NCBI GenBank assembly: GCA_902984215.1
Contig: CADWAF010000200.1
Location: 1-16,778 of the forward strand
DNA from: Willaertia magna
Lineage: Eukaryota; Heterolobosea; Eutetramitea; Acrasida; Naegleriidae
Length of the DNA: 16,778 nucleotides
Direction: 5' to 3'
Shown: positions 8,395 to 16,300 of the stretch, piece by piece
Layout of the letters: every line of letters starts with the position of its first letter
Numbering within the stretch: the first letter of the stretch is position 1
The notes under the pieces: model-generated
Database searches by the model: none
Seen by the model: only the letters and a program-made list of their open reading frames with translations
What the model was told of the DNA's origin: nothing
Program-made: the position numbers and the translations under genes

Positions 8395-10834
8395 ATGTCA
8401 AAACAACAACACAAAGAGGATGATGAATTCTCATTGTTAACTAGTGGCAGTAGTCCCGAAAATAAAGGTTACTATTCATCCATTCCTTACACAAATGCAA
8501 ATTCTTTATTAATGAATGATAATAACAGCTGTGCAATAAGCTATTCGGAAAAAAACAATTTAATTTTTGAACAAAAACAACAACAAGTGGAAGACAACAC
8601 GAATAGCTTACCAATTATTGACAGTAATGCTGCCGTTACGAGAACTTCTCTTGAAATGAATAATAATGTATCTAAAAAGTTAAAACCAAATAATGAAAAG
8701 GCAGCACAAGCAACTGGAAAGGCAAAATTAGATTTTATTTTTCTTAAACGTTTCTTTTTTACAATAATTTATTCTTTATGGAAAGTTCCAACAAATAGTG
8801 ATTACAATACATTTGATGAAAATGGTAAATTAATTAAACCAATAAGAGTAATTGATAATAATAATCAAAATTTAAACAAAAAGAATAATAACAGATTTAT
8901 TCAATTTTTACAAAAATTATCTTTATTAAATATTTCATTAATTTTATTCTTTTTAATTTTATGTATTGGTGAAATATTTATTGGAAATGAAGTTGGTAAA
9001 CTTCCAGGTAATTTCTATTTAGTTATTATAACATATGCTGATAAGAAAGATGACAAGAAATATTCAGAAGAAATAACTGCTGCTTTCATAAAAGTATTTT
9101 TAATAAGTGGTGCATGGATTATTGGTATTACAATCTTAAAAACTATTAGACAATGGTTTAGTGATTTAATGATTGTATGTTGGAGGAAAAATTTAACATT
9201 TCATTTACAACGTCGTTATTTTGAAAATGGTAATTTTTATAAATTAATTTTATTGGATAAAAGAATTGATAATACAGATCAAAGAATTACAAAAGATATT
9301 GAAGATTTTATTTCTTCAACTATAAAATTTATTGAAAGTTTATTTACCGGTCCAATTACCGTTGTTTACTATACGGTCACGGTTTCTTTAGCGATGGGTT
9401 GGGAAGGTCCCGTTTTTTGTTATCTTTTCTTTATTGTTGGAAGTATTATCAATAAGTTAATTATCTCTCCAATCTCTAATTTATGGTTTACACAAGAGAG
9501 ATATGAAGGTGATTATAGATATCTACACGCTTTATTAAGAACTAATGCTGAAAGTGTTGCTTTTTATGGTGGACAAGAAAATGAAAGAGTTTTAGCCAAT
9601 CAAAAATTAAAGGGCGTTGTAAGAAATCGTTTTAAAATTTCACTTTGGACAATCTTGTTAAATTGTCATATGAATTTATTTGGTTATGTTGGTGCAATTT
9701 TATCTTATTTAGTAATAGCTGCTGCAATCTTTTGGACTGGTTCTTTTTTACCTTCTAATAATGATGGTACTGTAGTCACACCTGGAGAGATTGCAAGTAA
9801 AGTTTCACAAGCTTCTTTCCAAGTAATGATGTTAATCTATGGTTTTACAACATTTATTCAAACTGGAAATAATTTATCTACATTGGCAGGTTATACAGCA
9901 AGGTTAGGTGAGATGAGGGAAGTGATGAATGATATTGAAAAAGATCCAGAGTTAAGTTCTATTAAAATTACAACAGATAGTTTAACAAATATTACAACAA
10001 TTGAATCAAAAGAAAATGATCAATTAATTGATTATATTGAATTTAATAATGTTTCAATATTTGTGCCAAAAACTTTAGAGAAATATCATACTTCTAAATG
10101 TTTAGTTAAGAATTTAACATTTACAATTAAACCACATCAACACACATTAATTATTGGTCCTAGGTAAGTTTTATTTTATAATTTAATATCATTTACAATT
10201 TATTAATAATTTTTATAATTTTTACAAATTATAACAAATTAGTGGTTGTGGTAAATCTAGCATGTTAAGAGTATTAGCTGATTTATGGCCTTTAAGTTCT
10301 GGTCAAATAAGTAAACCATTTACAAATACCGTTAAAAGTAAAGTCTCTGAAATGTTTTACGTTTCACAAGAACCATACACAAGTATTGGAAGTTTAAGAG
10401 ATCAAATTACTTATCCATTAAAATCATCTAGTGCTGATTCAATTGATCACGAAAAATTATTAGAAGCAATACGTTTAGCTAATTTAGAATATATTTTTGA
10501 CAGAGCTGACAGAGATTGGGATAGTCAATGTAATTGGTCTGAATTATTAAGCCCTGGAGAAAGACAAAGATTAGCTATAGCTAGAGTAATTTATCACAAA
10601 CCAAAATTTGTAATTTTAGATGAATCTACAAGTGCTTGTGATGTTAATATTGAACAAAAGATTTATACACTTTTAAAAGAGCAAGGTTCCACCTTAATAT
10701 CTGTTGGACATAGACCTACTTTACGTAAATTTCACACTCACATTTTAGAGTTAGATGGTACTGGACAATGGAACTTTAGAGAAATTAATAATTCTAATCA
10801 CAACAGTGATGAAGATGAGGAGGAATTCTTTTGA
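8395..10834 (+). CDS. ABCD4-like: ABCD4-type half ABC transporter (two exons)
   Basis: Exons 8395-10163 and 10243-10834 encode 786 residues. The open frame runs back to 8383, but the first ATG is at 8395 in an A-rich context. The N-terminal 120 residues are hydrophilic. A membrane domain follows with the DN-x-DQRI motif (about 290) and the EAA-like NAESVAFYGG (about 384-393) typical of ABCD proteins. The ATPase domain has Walker A GPSGCGKSS (588-596, completed across the intron), a Q-loop at about 632, signature LSPGERQR (692-699), Walker B VILDE (713-717) and the H-loop histidine of VGHR (about 746). LSPGE, and a tail like VGHRPTLRKFH...WNF, are closer to ABCD4, the lysosomal cobalamin exporter, than to the peroxisomal ABCD1-3 group (usually LSGGEKQR). 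A half transporter works as a dimer. Substrate is inferred from family only. Confidence 0.85.
10164..10242 (+). other. Intron splitting the Walker A motif of the ABC transporter
   Basis: 79 nt, GTAAGT...TTAG, much more AT-rich than the flanking exons. It interrupts the codon for the Ser in G-P-S-G-C-G-K-S; removal restores a perfect Walker A. Confidence 0.92.
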
Positions 10835-10963
10835 AGAAATTAAATAAAGTAACTCGCTATTATTTAGAAAACAAAGCATTTATTACTTAGAAATTGCTAG
10901 TAGTTAAAAATTTAAACTACAAAATTAGTAAAATTACAAAAAAAAAAGAAAGATTAAAATTAA

Positions 10964-11500
10964 TTAATTTTTCTTTTGATAAGTTATATCAACCATCTTT
11001 TTAAATTCATTTGAATCATTCCACAAACTTGCAGCTTCACCATTTAATGGATCATCAATATTTGGATCACCTAATAAAGATTGTAAAGAAATTAAAATTG
11101 TTCTAATATTATAAGTTGCAGACCATTGATTCTTTAAAATATCTAAACAAATATTTCCATAAACATCAACATTAGGATGGTAGATAGGTGTTGTAAATTT
11201 TATAACAGGAGCTTTAAATGGATAATCATTAGAGAAAGAGATTGATAATTTATAAGTTTGACCTTCATAGAAAGTACCATCTGAACCTTTTAATGTACCT
11301 ATCCATTTCATTAAGTTACCATCATCTGGAAAGGCTGATATTCCTTGACATTTAGCCATCATTAAATTCATTAATTCAGATTGTAATCTTTTAGTTGTGG
11401 ATTGTGCATTTCCTTTCGTTGTTTGAGAAGAGGTTGTGTTATGTTGTTTGGAAGGACTTTGTGTTGCACTGGAATTAGTTGTACTACTTGTGGAACTCAT
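10964..11500 (-). CDS. UBE2C: UBE2C/UbcH10-type ubiquitin-conjugating enzyme E2
   Basis: 178 residues from the ATG at 11500. The frame stays open to 11584, but no ATG lies there, and human UBE2C is 179 residues. After a Ser/Thr/Gln-rich tail of about 35 residues the UBC fold begins with [13 protein letters not shown] and [17 protein letters not shown], then [10 protein letters not shown], the HPN motif (residues 108-110), the catalytic Cys119 in GNICLDILK and [10 protein letters not shown]. The GISAFP...W.GT and LMMA features are specific to the UBE2C group, which works with the APC/C to start ubiquitin chains on mitotic substrates. All catalytic elements are present. The gene converges on the ABC transporter (129 nt between stops) and diverges from the UQCC5-like gene. 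A 5' UTR intron is likely. Confidence 0.9.
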   Translation of the reverse strand: MSSTSSTTNSSATQSPSKQHNTTSSQTTKGNAQSTTKRLQSELMNLMMAKCQGISAFPDDGNLMKWIGTLKGSDGTFYEGQTYKLSISFSNDYPFKAPVIKFTTPIYHPNVDVYGNICLDILKNQWSATYNIRTILISLQSLLGDPNIDDPLNGEAASLWNDSNEFKKMVDITYQKKN

Positions 11501-11577
11501 AGGTTCAATTAATTTATTATTTGTTAATGAAGAAACAGCAGTGAGTTTTTTTTTGTTTGTTTTTTCTGACTTTGCGG

Positions 11578-11668
11578 CTAGCAATAAATAGGTTTTTTAT
11601 TTTTTTTTTAAAATTTAACTGTAACGGATAGTAGTTTACAAAAGTCGGTAAAAAGTGGTATTACTTAC
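11578..11668 (-). other. Probable 5' UTR intron of the E2 gene
   Basis: On the minus strand a consensus GTAAGT donor begins at 11668, and CTAG at 11581-11578 is a possible acceptor (an earlier TTACAG near 11620 is an alternative). Neither splice brings an upstream ATG into frame with the E2, so the intron would lie in the 5' UTR, consistent with translation from the ATG at 11500. Confidence 0.4.
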
Positions 11669-11792
11669 AGATTCTTATGCATCTGCTGCAACAAACATTA
11701 ACATGAATTATTAATTAAAGTAATTATTAAACAGTTTCATTATTATTGTAATAGAATAAAAGAATAAAAGAAAAATAACACTAAAAAAAAAA

Positions 11793-12071
11793 ATGAGTAT
11801 CATCTGGAAACCTTTACTTTTCATTAGTAAAATACTTCAAAAAGCAGAAATCGGACAAAAAAGTTATTTACATGACGCAAAATACACAATACCATTCTTT
11901 TTTACTTTAGGAATAGGTATGGAAATATTTATGATAAAAACAGGTTTTTATGAATATAGAAAAAGAAAAGAATCGGAAAAGCTTACTGCACAAGCTGCTG
12001 AATATTTATTAGCAAAAGATAGAATAATTGAAAGATTTGCAGAGAAATATATTAAAGAAAGAGGACTATAA
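11793..12071 (+). CDS. UQCC5-like: UQCC5/SMIM4-like mitochondrial single-pass membrane protein
   Basis: 92 residues, starting at an ATG preceded by eleven A residues. One membrane segment lies at about residues 32-50 (TIPFFFTLGIGMEIFMIKT), followed by a charged tail (FYEYRKRKESEKLTAQ). The order P-FFF-x-LG-x-x-ME-x-x-MIK, then F-Y-x-Y-R-R/K-K-x-S/E-E, parallels human SMIM4/UQCC5, an inner-mitochondrial-membrane factor for assembly of respiratory complex III. The N terminus is basic and hydrophobic and could direct import. The protein is slightly longer than the human one. The assignment rests on this short region, so it is likely but not certain; a generic small membrane protein is the alternative. 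Confidence 0.6.
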   Translation: MSIIWKPLLFISKILQKAEIGQKSYLHDAKYTIPFFFTLGIGMEIFMIKTGFYEYRKRKESEKLTAQAAEYLLAKDRIIERFAEKYIKERGL

Positions 12072-12130
12072 AGATGGATTTTTTTTTTTATTGATGGATT
12101 CAACATGTTGTGTGTGAAGAAATGGAGGGT

Positions 12131-12199
12131 TCCCGCCAAAAGTGAAAAATGTACAGCTATGTAAAAAATTAAAAAATATTTGGACTATACTTTTGGCGG
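12131..12199. promoter_or_regulatory. Two facing E2F-like sites upstream of CFAP20
   Basis: TTTTGGCGGGAA (minus strand, 12142-12131) and ACTTTTGGCGG (plus strand, 12189-12199) share an exact 11-bp inverted core (12133-12143 / 12189-12199) with 45 nt between. TTTTGGCGGGAA fits the animal/plant E2F consensus. They are the most GC-rich spots in an otherwise AT-rich promoter, 42-110 nt before the CFAP20 start. Confidence 0.55.
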
Positions 12200-12240
12200 T
12201 TGTTGTATCTACAATTCATTGTACATTATATTTTAAAAAA

Positions 12241-12989
12241 ATGTTTAAAAATACATTTCAGAGTGGTTTCCTTTCTATATTGTATTCTATTGGGTAGGTG
12301 AAGGAATTTATTATACAATTTTTTACTAAATCCTCCTATTTAACAATGTTATTGTAAATTTTCATTAATGTAGAAGTAAACCCCTTCAGATTTGGGATAA
12401 ACAAGTAAAGAATGGGCATATTAAACGTATTACCGATCAAGAAATTCAAAGCTCTGTGTTAGAACTAATAGGAACTAATGTTAGTACAACGTTTATAACA
12501 TGCCCTGCAGATCCTAAAAAGACTCTAGGTATTAAATTACCCTTCTTAGTAATGGTTATAAAGAATGTAAGTATGAATTTAAGGAATCAAAGATGATTAA
12601 CAATTTGAACTATTTAAGCTTAAAAAATACTTTACATTTGAAGTTCAAATCCTAGATGATAAGAACATAAAGAGAAGGTTTAGGGCTTCGAATTATCAAA
12701 GTACAACCCGAGTGAAACCATTTATATGTACAATGCCTATGCGTTTAGATGAAGGGTGGAATCAAATTCAATTCAATCTTGCAGATTTTACAAGAAGAGC
12801 ATATGGTACAAATTATATAGAAACACTAAGGGTTCAAATTCATGCAAATTGTAGAATTAGAAGAATCTACTTTTCTGATCGTCTGTATTCTGAGAGTGAT
12901 TTACCAGATGAGTTTAGATTATTCTTACCTATTCAAGTAAGTATTTCTTTCTTTTCCCTCCAATATTTAATTCAACCAAGAAAAACTAA
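12241..12989 (+). CDS. CFAP20: CFAP20 (cilia- and flagella-associated protein 20), multi-exon
   Basis: Exons 12241-12293, 12374-12566 and 12619-12936 join in frame into 188 residues almost identical in plan to animal CFAP20 (about 193 residues): it starts [18 protein letters not shown] and contains [59 protein letters not shown] and [22 protein letters not shown]20 is an inner-junction protein of axonemal doublet microtubules, so the organism probably makes a flagellum at some stage. The ATG follows a run of A. The last exon is unsettled: GTAAGT at 12937 may splice to 12981 (adds Lys-Asn, stop 12987-12989; 44-nt intron) or to 13008 (71-nt intron with a better branch-site-like ACTAA), or may be read through. 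Confidence 0.93.
12294..12373 (+). other. CFAP20: CFAP20 intron 1
   Basis: 80 nt, GTAGGT...TGTAG, splitting the Gly codon of SIGSKP. Removal restores the conserved N-terminal sequence exactly. Confidence 0.9.
12567..12618 (+). other. CFAP20: CFAP20 intron 2
   Basis: 52 nt, GTAAGT...TTTAAG, between the codons of IKN and LKKYF. Removal restores a conserved helix junction. The AAG acceptor is less common than TAG/CAG. Confidence 0.88.
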
Positions 12990-13007
12990 ATTGTCTTCAA
13001 ACTGTAG
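12937..13007 (+). other. CFAP20: CFAP20 intron 3, acceptor uncertain
   Basis: A GTAAGT donor follows PIQ at the conserved C-terminal end, then a pyrimidine-rich stretch. The candidate acceptors are CCAAG (12980) and CTGTAG (13007). The latter has an ACTAAAT branch-like motif about 20 nt upstream but would add 22 unconserved residues; the former gives a C-terminus nearer the family length. Confidence 0.5.
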
Positions 13008-13206
13008 TTAATTATATTAAAAATAAACTTGCATTGTATAAAATTTATTTTGAGAATTGTATACAACATGTTCGGATGACGTGCTATCTTGAAGAATCCC
13101 ATCTTTTCGCCAGTTTAAAAATATTCCATGTTTTGATAAAGCAAACAAAAAAAATTGCACTTTTTTTATAAGACAGCTTTTGACAAGACCTCATGGATTT
13201 TCGATA

Positions 13207-15336
13207 ATGAGTACAACTATTCAACCTCCTAATCTTTATATTTGTTATGGTTCGGAAACTGGTAATTCTAAAGCCATAGCAACTCGTATATTTAAAGAAT
13301 GTAGTGAAGAAAAATTCACACCAGAAACCTTTCTTTATACACTAGACGAATTTCTATCAAAGTATAAACTAAGAGATAGAGCTAGAACATTAAAAAAAAC
13401 ACCATCTTCAAATAATTTAGAACAACTATTAGATCTTAATGAGAAAATAAATCTAGTAATAGTTTGTTCAACTACCGGTAATGGTGATCCACCTCAAAAT
13501 GCTGACGCTTTCTATAGATTTATAAGGCTTAAAAGCACTCCAAATAATTTATTACAAAATGTAAATTACGCAATATTAGGTTTAGGTGATTCAAACTATG
13601 ACCTTTTTAATAATGCTGCAATTTCAATTGACAAAAGAATAACAGAGTTGGGTGGAAAACGTTTTTCTTATAGAGGAGAAGCAGATGAGGTTGTAGGATT
13701 AGAACAAGTAGTAGAACCTTGGATTGCTCAATTATATGAAGCCTTAAGAAAGAATTATCGTTTCTTCTTAGAAAAGGAAGAAAACAATAAGAAGAAAGAA
13801 GATAATGAAGAAGAAGAGGAAGAAAATAATGGCAATTCTCACTTCTCTCCACGTTCTGTGAATTCTTACCTTAATATTACAAAGAGAAATAAGAGATCCT
13901 CCACTTTATTAAAACAAGTTACTTCAGTCTTGTTAGCAAAAGATAACGTCACTTCTAAGGAAGAAGAATCAGTTGCAGCATTTGTAAAAGAATCAATTGT
14001 ATCTCCTGATGAAGATAAGGAAGAATGGAAAAGAATTGCAAATTATTTTGGTCAACCAAATATTTGTTTTTCAACTATTACCGGTGCTCGTTATTTAACT
14101 ACAACTGAATCATCTAAACAAGTTCTTCATATTGAGTTAGACATTTCTTCTTTACCACTCGCTGAAGAGGAAAGTACTTTTCGTTATGAGCCTGGAGATT
14201 CCATTGGTATCTTATGTGAGAACGATGAAGAACATGTTCAAAGAATGCTTTTAAAACTAAAAGAGATTGAAACTATTCCAAAAGATTTAGATGTAGATGA
14301 TGAAATTGAAATTAAATGTTTAGATGAACATAATAAGGGACTATTCTATATTGATGCATCGGAAAGAATTACTTTAAAAAGATTATTTACTAGAAGAGTA
14401 GATATTATGTCACCAGTTACTGTTCCAATGCTTCAAATGTTAGCAAAGTATTGTAAGAATCAAATGGAGAAGAATGAGATATTGAAGTTAGCCTTTGATT
14501 TAAATTTATATACAACTCGTATCGTTAAACAACATGCAAACTTGTATGACGTTTTATCTTGGTTTTCTTCATGCAAACCTCCTCTTAATCATTTACTTCA
14601 AGAATTACAACCAATTGCACCTCGTTACTATTCAATTGCTTCATCCCCAATTAAACATCCAGATGAAGTACATATTGCTTTCAGTATTGTAAAATATGAA
14701 ACTCCTCCTCCAATAAGAGCCCAAAAGGAAGGATGTTGTACTAGTTGGCTTCAAAATAAGGCTAAAGAGTTTTGGGGAAGTGAAGAAAAGATTACTTTAC
14801 CTTTATTCTTAAAGAAATCTCCAGCCTTTAAACTTCCAAGAGAATTAAAAACTCCAATTATTATGATTGGACCAGGTACTGGTGTTGTACCTTTTAGAGG
14901 TTTCCTACAACATCGTGAATGTATGTTATCTAAGAAACAAGAAGATGATGTTAATTGGTTATTCTATGGATGTAGATCTATACGTTCCGATTTCTTATAT
15001 CATCATGAATTTAGACAATTTGAAACATCTTCCTTTGTAAATTTAAATTTATTAGTTGCAAGCTCAAGGGAGGCTGATGTAGGTGGAGGTGTTTGGTATG
15101 GTGGTACATATGTACAAGATTATATATTAGAATATGCCTCAATTATTGTTGAATTAATGATGATGAAAAAGGCTTGTTTATATGTATGTGGTGACGCTCA
15201 AAGTATGGCTAGCCAAGTAGATAGAGTACTTCATCAAATTGTAGAAGAAGAATGTGATATGTCAAGTGAAGAAGCTAAACAAATTGTTAAACAATGGAAA
15301 GAAGAAGGTAGATATCTAAAAGAAGTTTGGTGTTAA
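13207..15336 (+). CDS. MTRR-like: Methionine synthase reductase-like diflavin oxidoreductase
   Basis: 709 residues from the ATG at 13207; nine further upstream codons are open but start with TTG. The FMN/flavodoxin domain comes first (YGSETGNSKAIA near residue 15, STTGNGDPP, LGLGDSNYD, ADEVVGLEQVVEPW). A charged linker with an acidic EEEEEE run and Ser-rich sequence follows. The FAD domain has RYYSIASSP (about 472-480) and GCCTSWL, and the NADPH domain has MIGPGTGVVPFRGFLQHRE (from about 552), WLFYGCR and YVCGDAQSMA. The chain ends in Trp-Cys, the stacking Trp being typical of the family. ADEVVGLEQVVEPW and DKRITELG point to methionine synthase reductase rather than cytochrome P450 reductase or NR1; MTRR passes NADPH electrons to reactivate cobalamin-dependent methionine synthase. 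There is no N-terminal membrane anchor, again unlike P450 reductase. Length is normal for MTRR. The gene follows CFAP20 by about 200 nt with its own promoter space. Confidence 0.85.
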   Translation: MSTTIQPPNLYICYGSETGNSKAIATRIFKECSEEKFTPETFLYTLDEFLSKYKLRDRARTLKKTPSSNNLEQLLDLNEKINLVIVCSTTGNGDPPQNADAFYRFIRLKSTPNNLLQNVNYAILGLGDSNYDLFNNAAISIDKRITELGGKRFSYRGEADEVVGLEQVVEPWIAQLYEALRKNYRFFLEKEENNKKKEDNEEEEEENNGNSHFSPRSVNSYLNITKRNKRSSTLLKQVTSVLLAKDNVTSKEEESVAAFVKESIVSPDEDKEEWKRIANYFGQPNICFSTITGARYLTTTESSKQVLHIELDISSLPLAEEESTFRYEPGDSIGILCENDEEHVQRMLLKLKEIETIPKDLDVDDEIEIKCLDEHNKGLFYIDASERITLKRLFTRRVDIMSPVTVPMLQMLAKYCKNQMEKNEILKLAFDLNLYTTRIVKQHANLYDVLSWFSSCKPPLNHLLQELQPIAPRYYSIASSPIKHPDEVHIAFSIVKYETPPPIRAQKEGCCTSWLQNKAKEFWGSEEKITLPLFLKKSPAFKLPRELKTPIIMIGPGTGVVPFRGFLQHRECMLSKKQEDDVNWLFYGCRSIRSDFLYHHEFRQFETSSFVNLNLLVASSREADVGGGVWYGGTYVQDYILEYASIIVELMMMKKACLYVCGDAQSMASQVDRVLHQIVEEECDMSSEEAKQIVKQWKEEGRYLKEVWC

Positions 15337-15693
15337 AATAAATAATTGTAAAAAAGTATCATTTACTTTTTTGAACTAATTCAAAGACTAGTTTCGGGAA
15401 TAGCTAACAATAACAACAAACCAACACCAAGTTATTGCAAACAAAGGCTTCGGGAGTGTGGATTTAACAACTAGTTTAACATCAGTGTTAAGTTAAACAA
15501 GATAGTTAACAAAAAGTTCAAATATAATTTCAAAACAAGAGTTTTATTTTGATAATAGTTTTTAAATGGAAAAGGTTAACGACTAGCTAGGGATAAAAAG
15601 GACATTCGTAAACAAATACATTAGAGTTATTTACTTGTTAGTTATACAAACAAATAACAAAATAGTTGCTTATTGTTATTGGGTAAAAAAAAT
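15337..15693. other. Intergenic gap between the diflavin reductase and the RRM gene
   Basis: 357 nt between two convergent 3' ends. No ORF or tRNA was seen. It contains a short perfect hairpin at 15477-15492 (TTAACA-TCAG-TGTTAA), two TTCGGGA motifs (about 15393-15399 and 15449-15455), GTTAAC sites, and one copy of a 20-nt repeat also present at 16108. It could hold polyadenylation signals for both genes. Confidence 0.4.
15401..15420. repeat. 20-nt direct repeat, copy 1
   Basis: TAGCTAACAATAACAACAAA, identical to 16108-16127. The two copies bracket the RRM gene, downstream and upstream of it. Confidence 0.7.
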
Positions 15694-15993
15694 TTAATGT
15701 TGTTCTTCAGTAGTTTGTTGTTGTGGTTCTCTTTCTTTGAATTCTCTAACATTAATGTTTCTACCTTCAAGTTCAGAACCATTTAATAATTCAATAGCCT
15801 TCTTTGCATCTTCTTGATTATTGAATGAAACAATACCCATTCCTTTAGATCTCTTTGTTTCATAATCAGTAAAGATTTTAACAAAAGCAACATTTAAACC
15901 AGCATTAGAGAAGTGGTTCTTAAGTGATTGCCATGATGTTTTATAACCAACACCAGAAACGAAAACTTTTGCTAAATTTTGGAAGGAACTCAT
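15694..15993 (-). CDS. Small single-RRM RNA-binding protein
   Basis: 99 residues from the ATG at 15993; the frame extends to 16029 without another ATG. One RNA-recognition motif fills the protein: RNP2-like KVFVSGVG at residues 9-16 and RNP1-like KGMGIVSF at 50-57, with the usual beta-alpha-beta spacing and NGSELEGRNINV for the last helix and strand. RNP1 has Met where the first aromatic normally sits and Ile in place of the second, so stacking on RNA may be weaker, while Phe57 is kept. The C-terminal tail is Gln/Glu-rich. Comparable small RRM proteins occur in trypanosomatids and other protists in mRNA regulation; the specific role is unknown. The message may carry the flanking repeat in its 5' region. 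Confidence 0.85.
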   Translation of the reverse strand: MSSFQNLAKVFVSGVGYKTSWQSLKNHFSNAGLNVAFVKIFTDYETKRSKGMGIVSFNNQEDAKKAIELLNGSELEGRNINVREFKEREPQQQTTEEQH

Positions 15994-16300
15994 TTTATAT
16001 ATTATTGTTGTTTTATTTTTTTTCAACAAACAAAAAATATTCTTGGAGGTTTAAATTTATTGGAATTTTTACAATGCGAACGAATATTCTTTCCAAATTG
16101 ATTGAATTAGCTAACAATAACAACAAATAAACACAAAATAAAATTATTGACTAACAGGTTTTTAATTTGATTGAATGATTTTAATGACAGTTACTAGTGC
16201 CAAACTTGGTTGAATAGATTTGGTTCAAAAAGCATGTTGAAGATTGTGGTGTTACCCAAGATTTGTGAAGTGATCCACATGTGTTGAAAAAGCTCATTAG
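15994..16300. other. Gap between the RRM and oxidoreductase genes
   Basis: 307 nt. The right part lies downstream of the minus-strand oxidoreductase stop and the left part upstream of the minus-strand RRM start. One open minus-strand stretch (about 16190-16292) could be coding in a spliced form of the oxidoreductase but has no recognisable motif. The second copy of the 20-nt repeat lies here. Confidence 0.35.
16108..16127. repeat. 20-nt direct repeat, copy 2
   Basis: Identical to 15401-15420 and 115 nt upstream of the RRM start on the minus strand, so it sits in the promoter or 5' UTR. Purely CAA/TAA-rich sequence can recur by chance, but the TAGCTAAC prefix makes that less likely. Confidence 0.7.

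Noticed and set aside
11948..12139. Minus-strand ORF over the UQCC5-like gene
   Set aside because: Antisense to a better-supported gene and without motifs.
13607..13852. Minus-strand ORF inside the diflavin reductase
   Set aside because: Shadow of conserved flavodoxin-domain codons and the acidic linker.
15924..16130. Plus-strand ORF over the RRM gene start
   Set aside because: Antisense to the RRM N terminus and its leader; composition typical of noncoding A/T-rich DNA.
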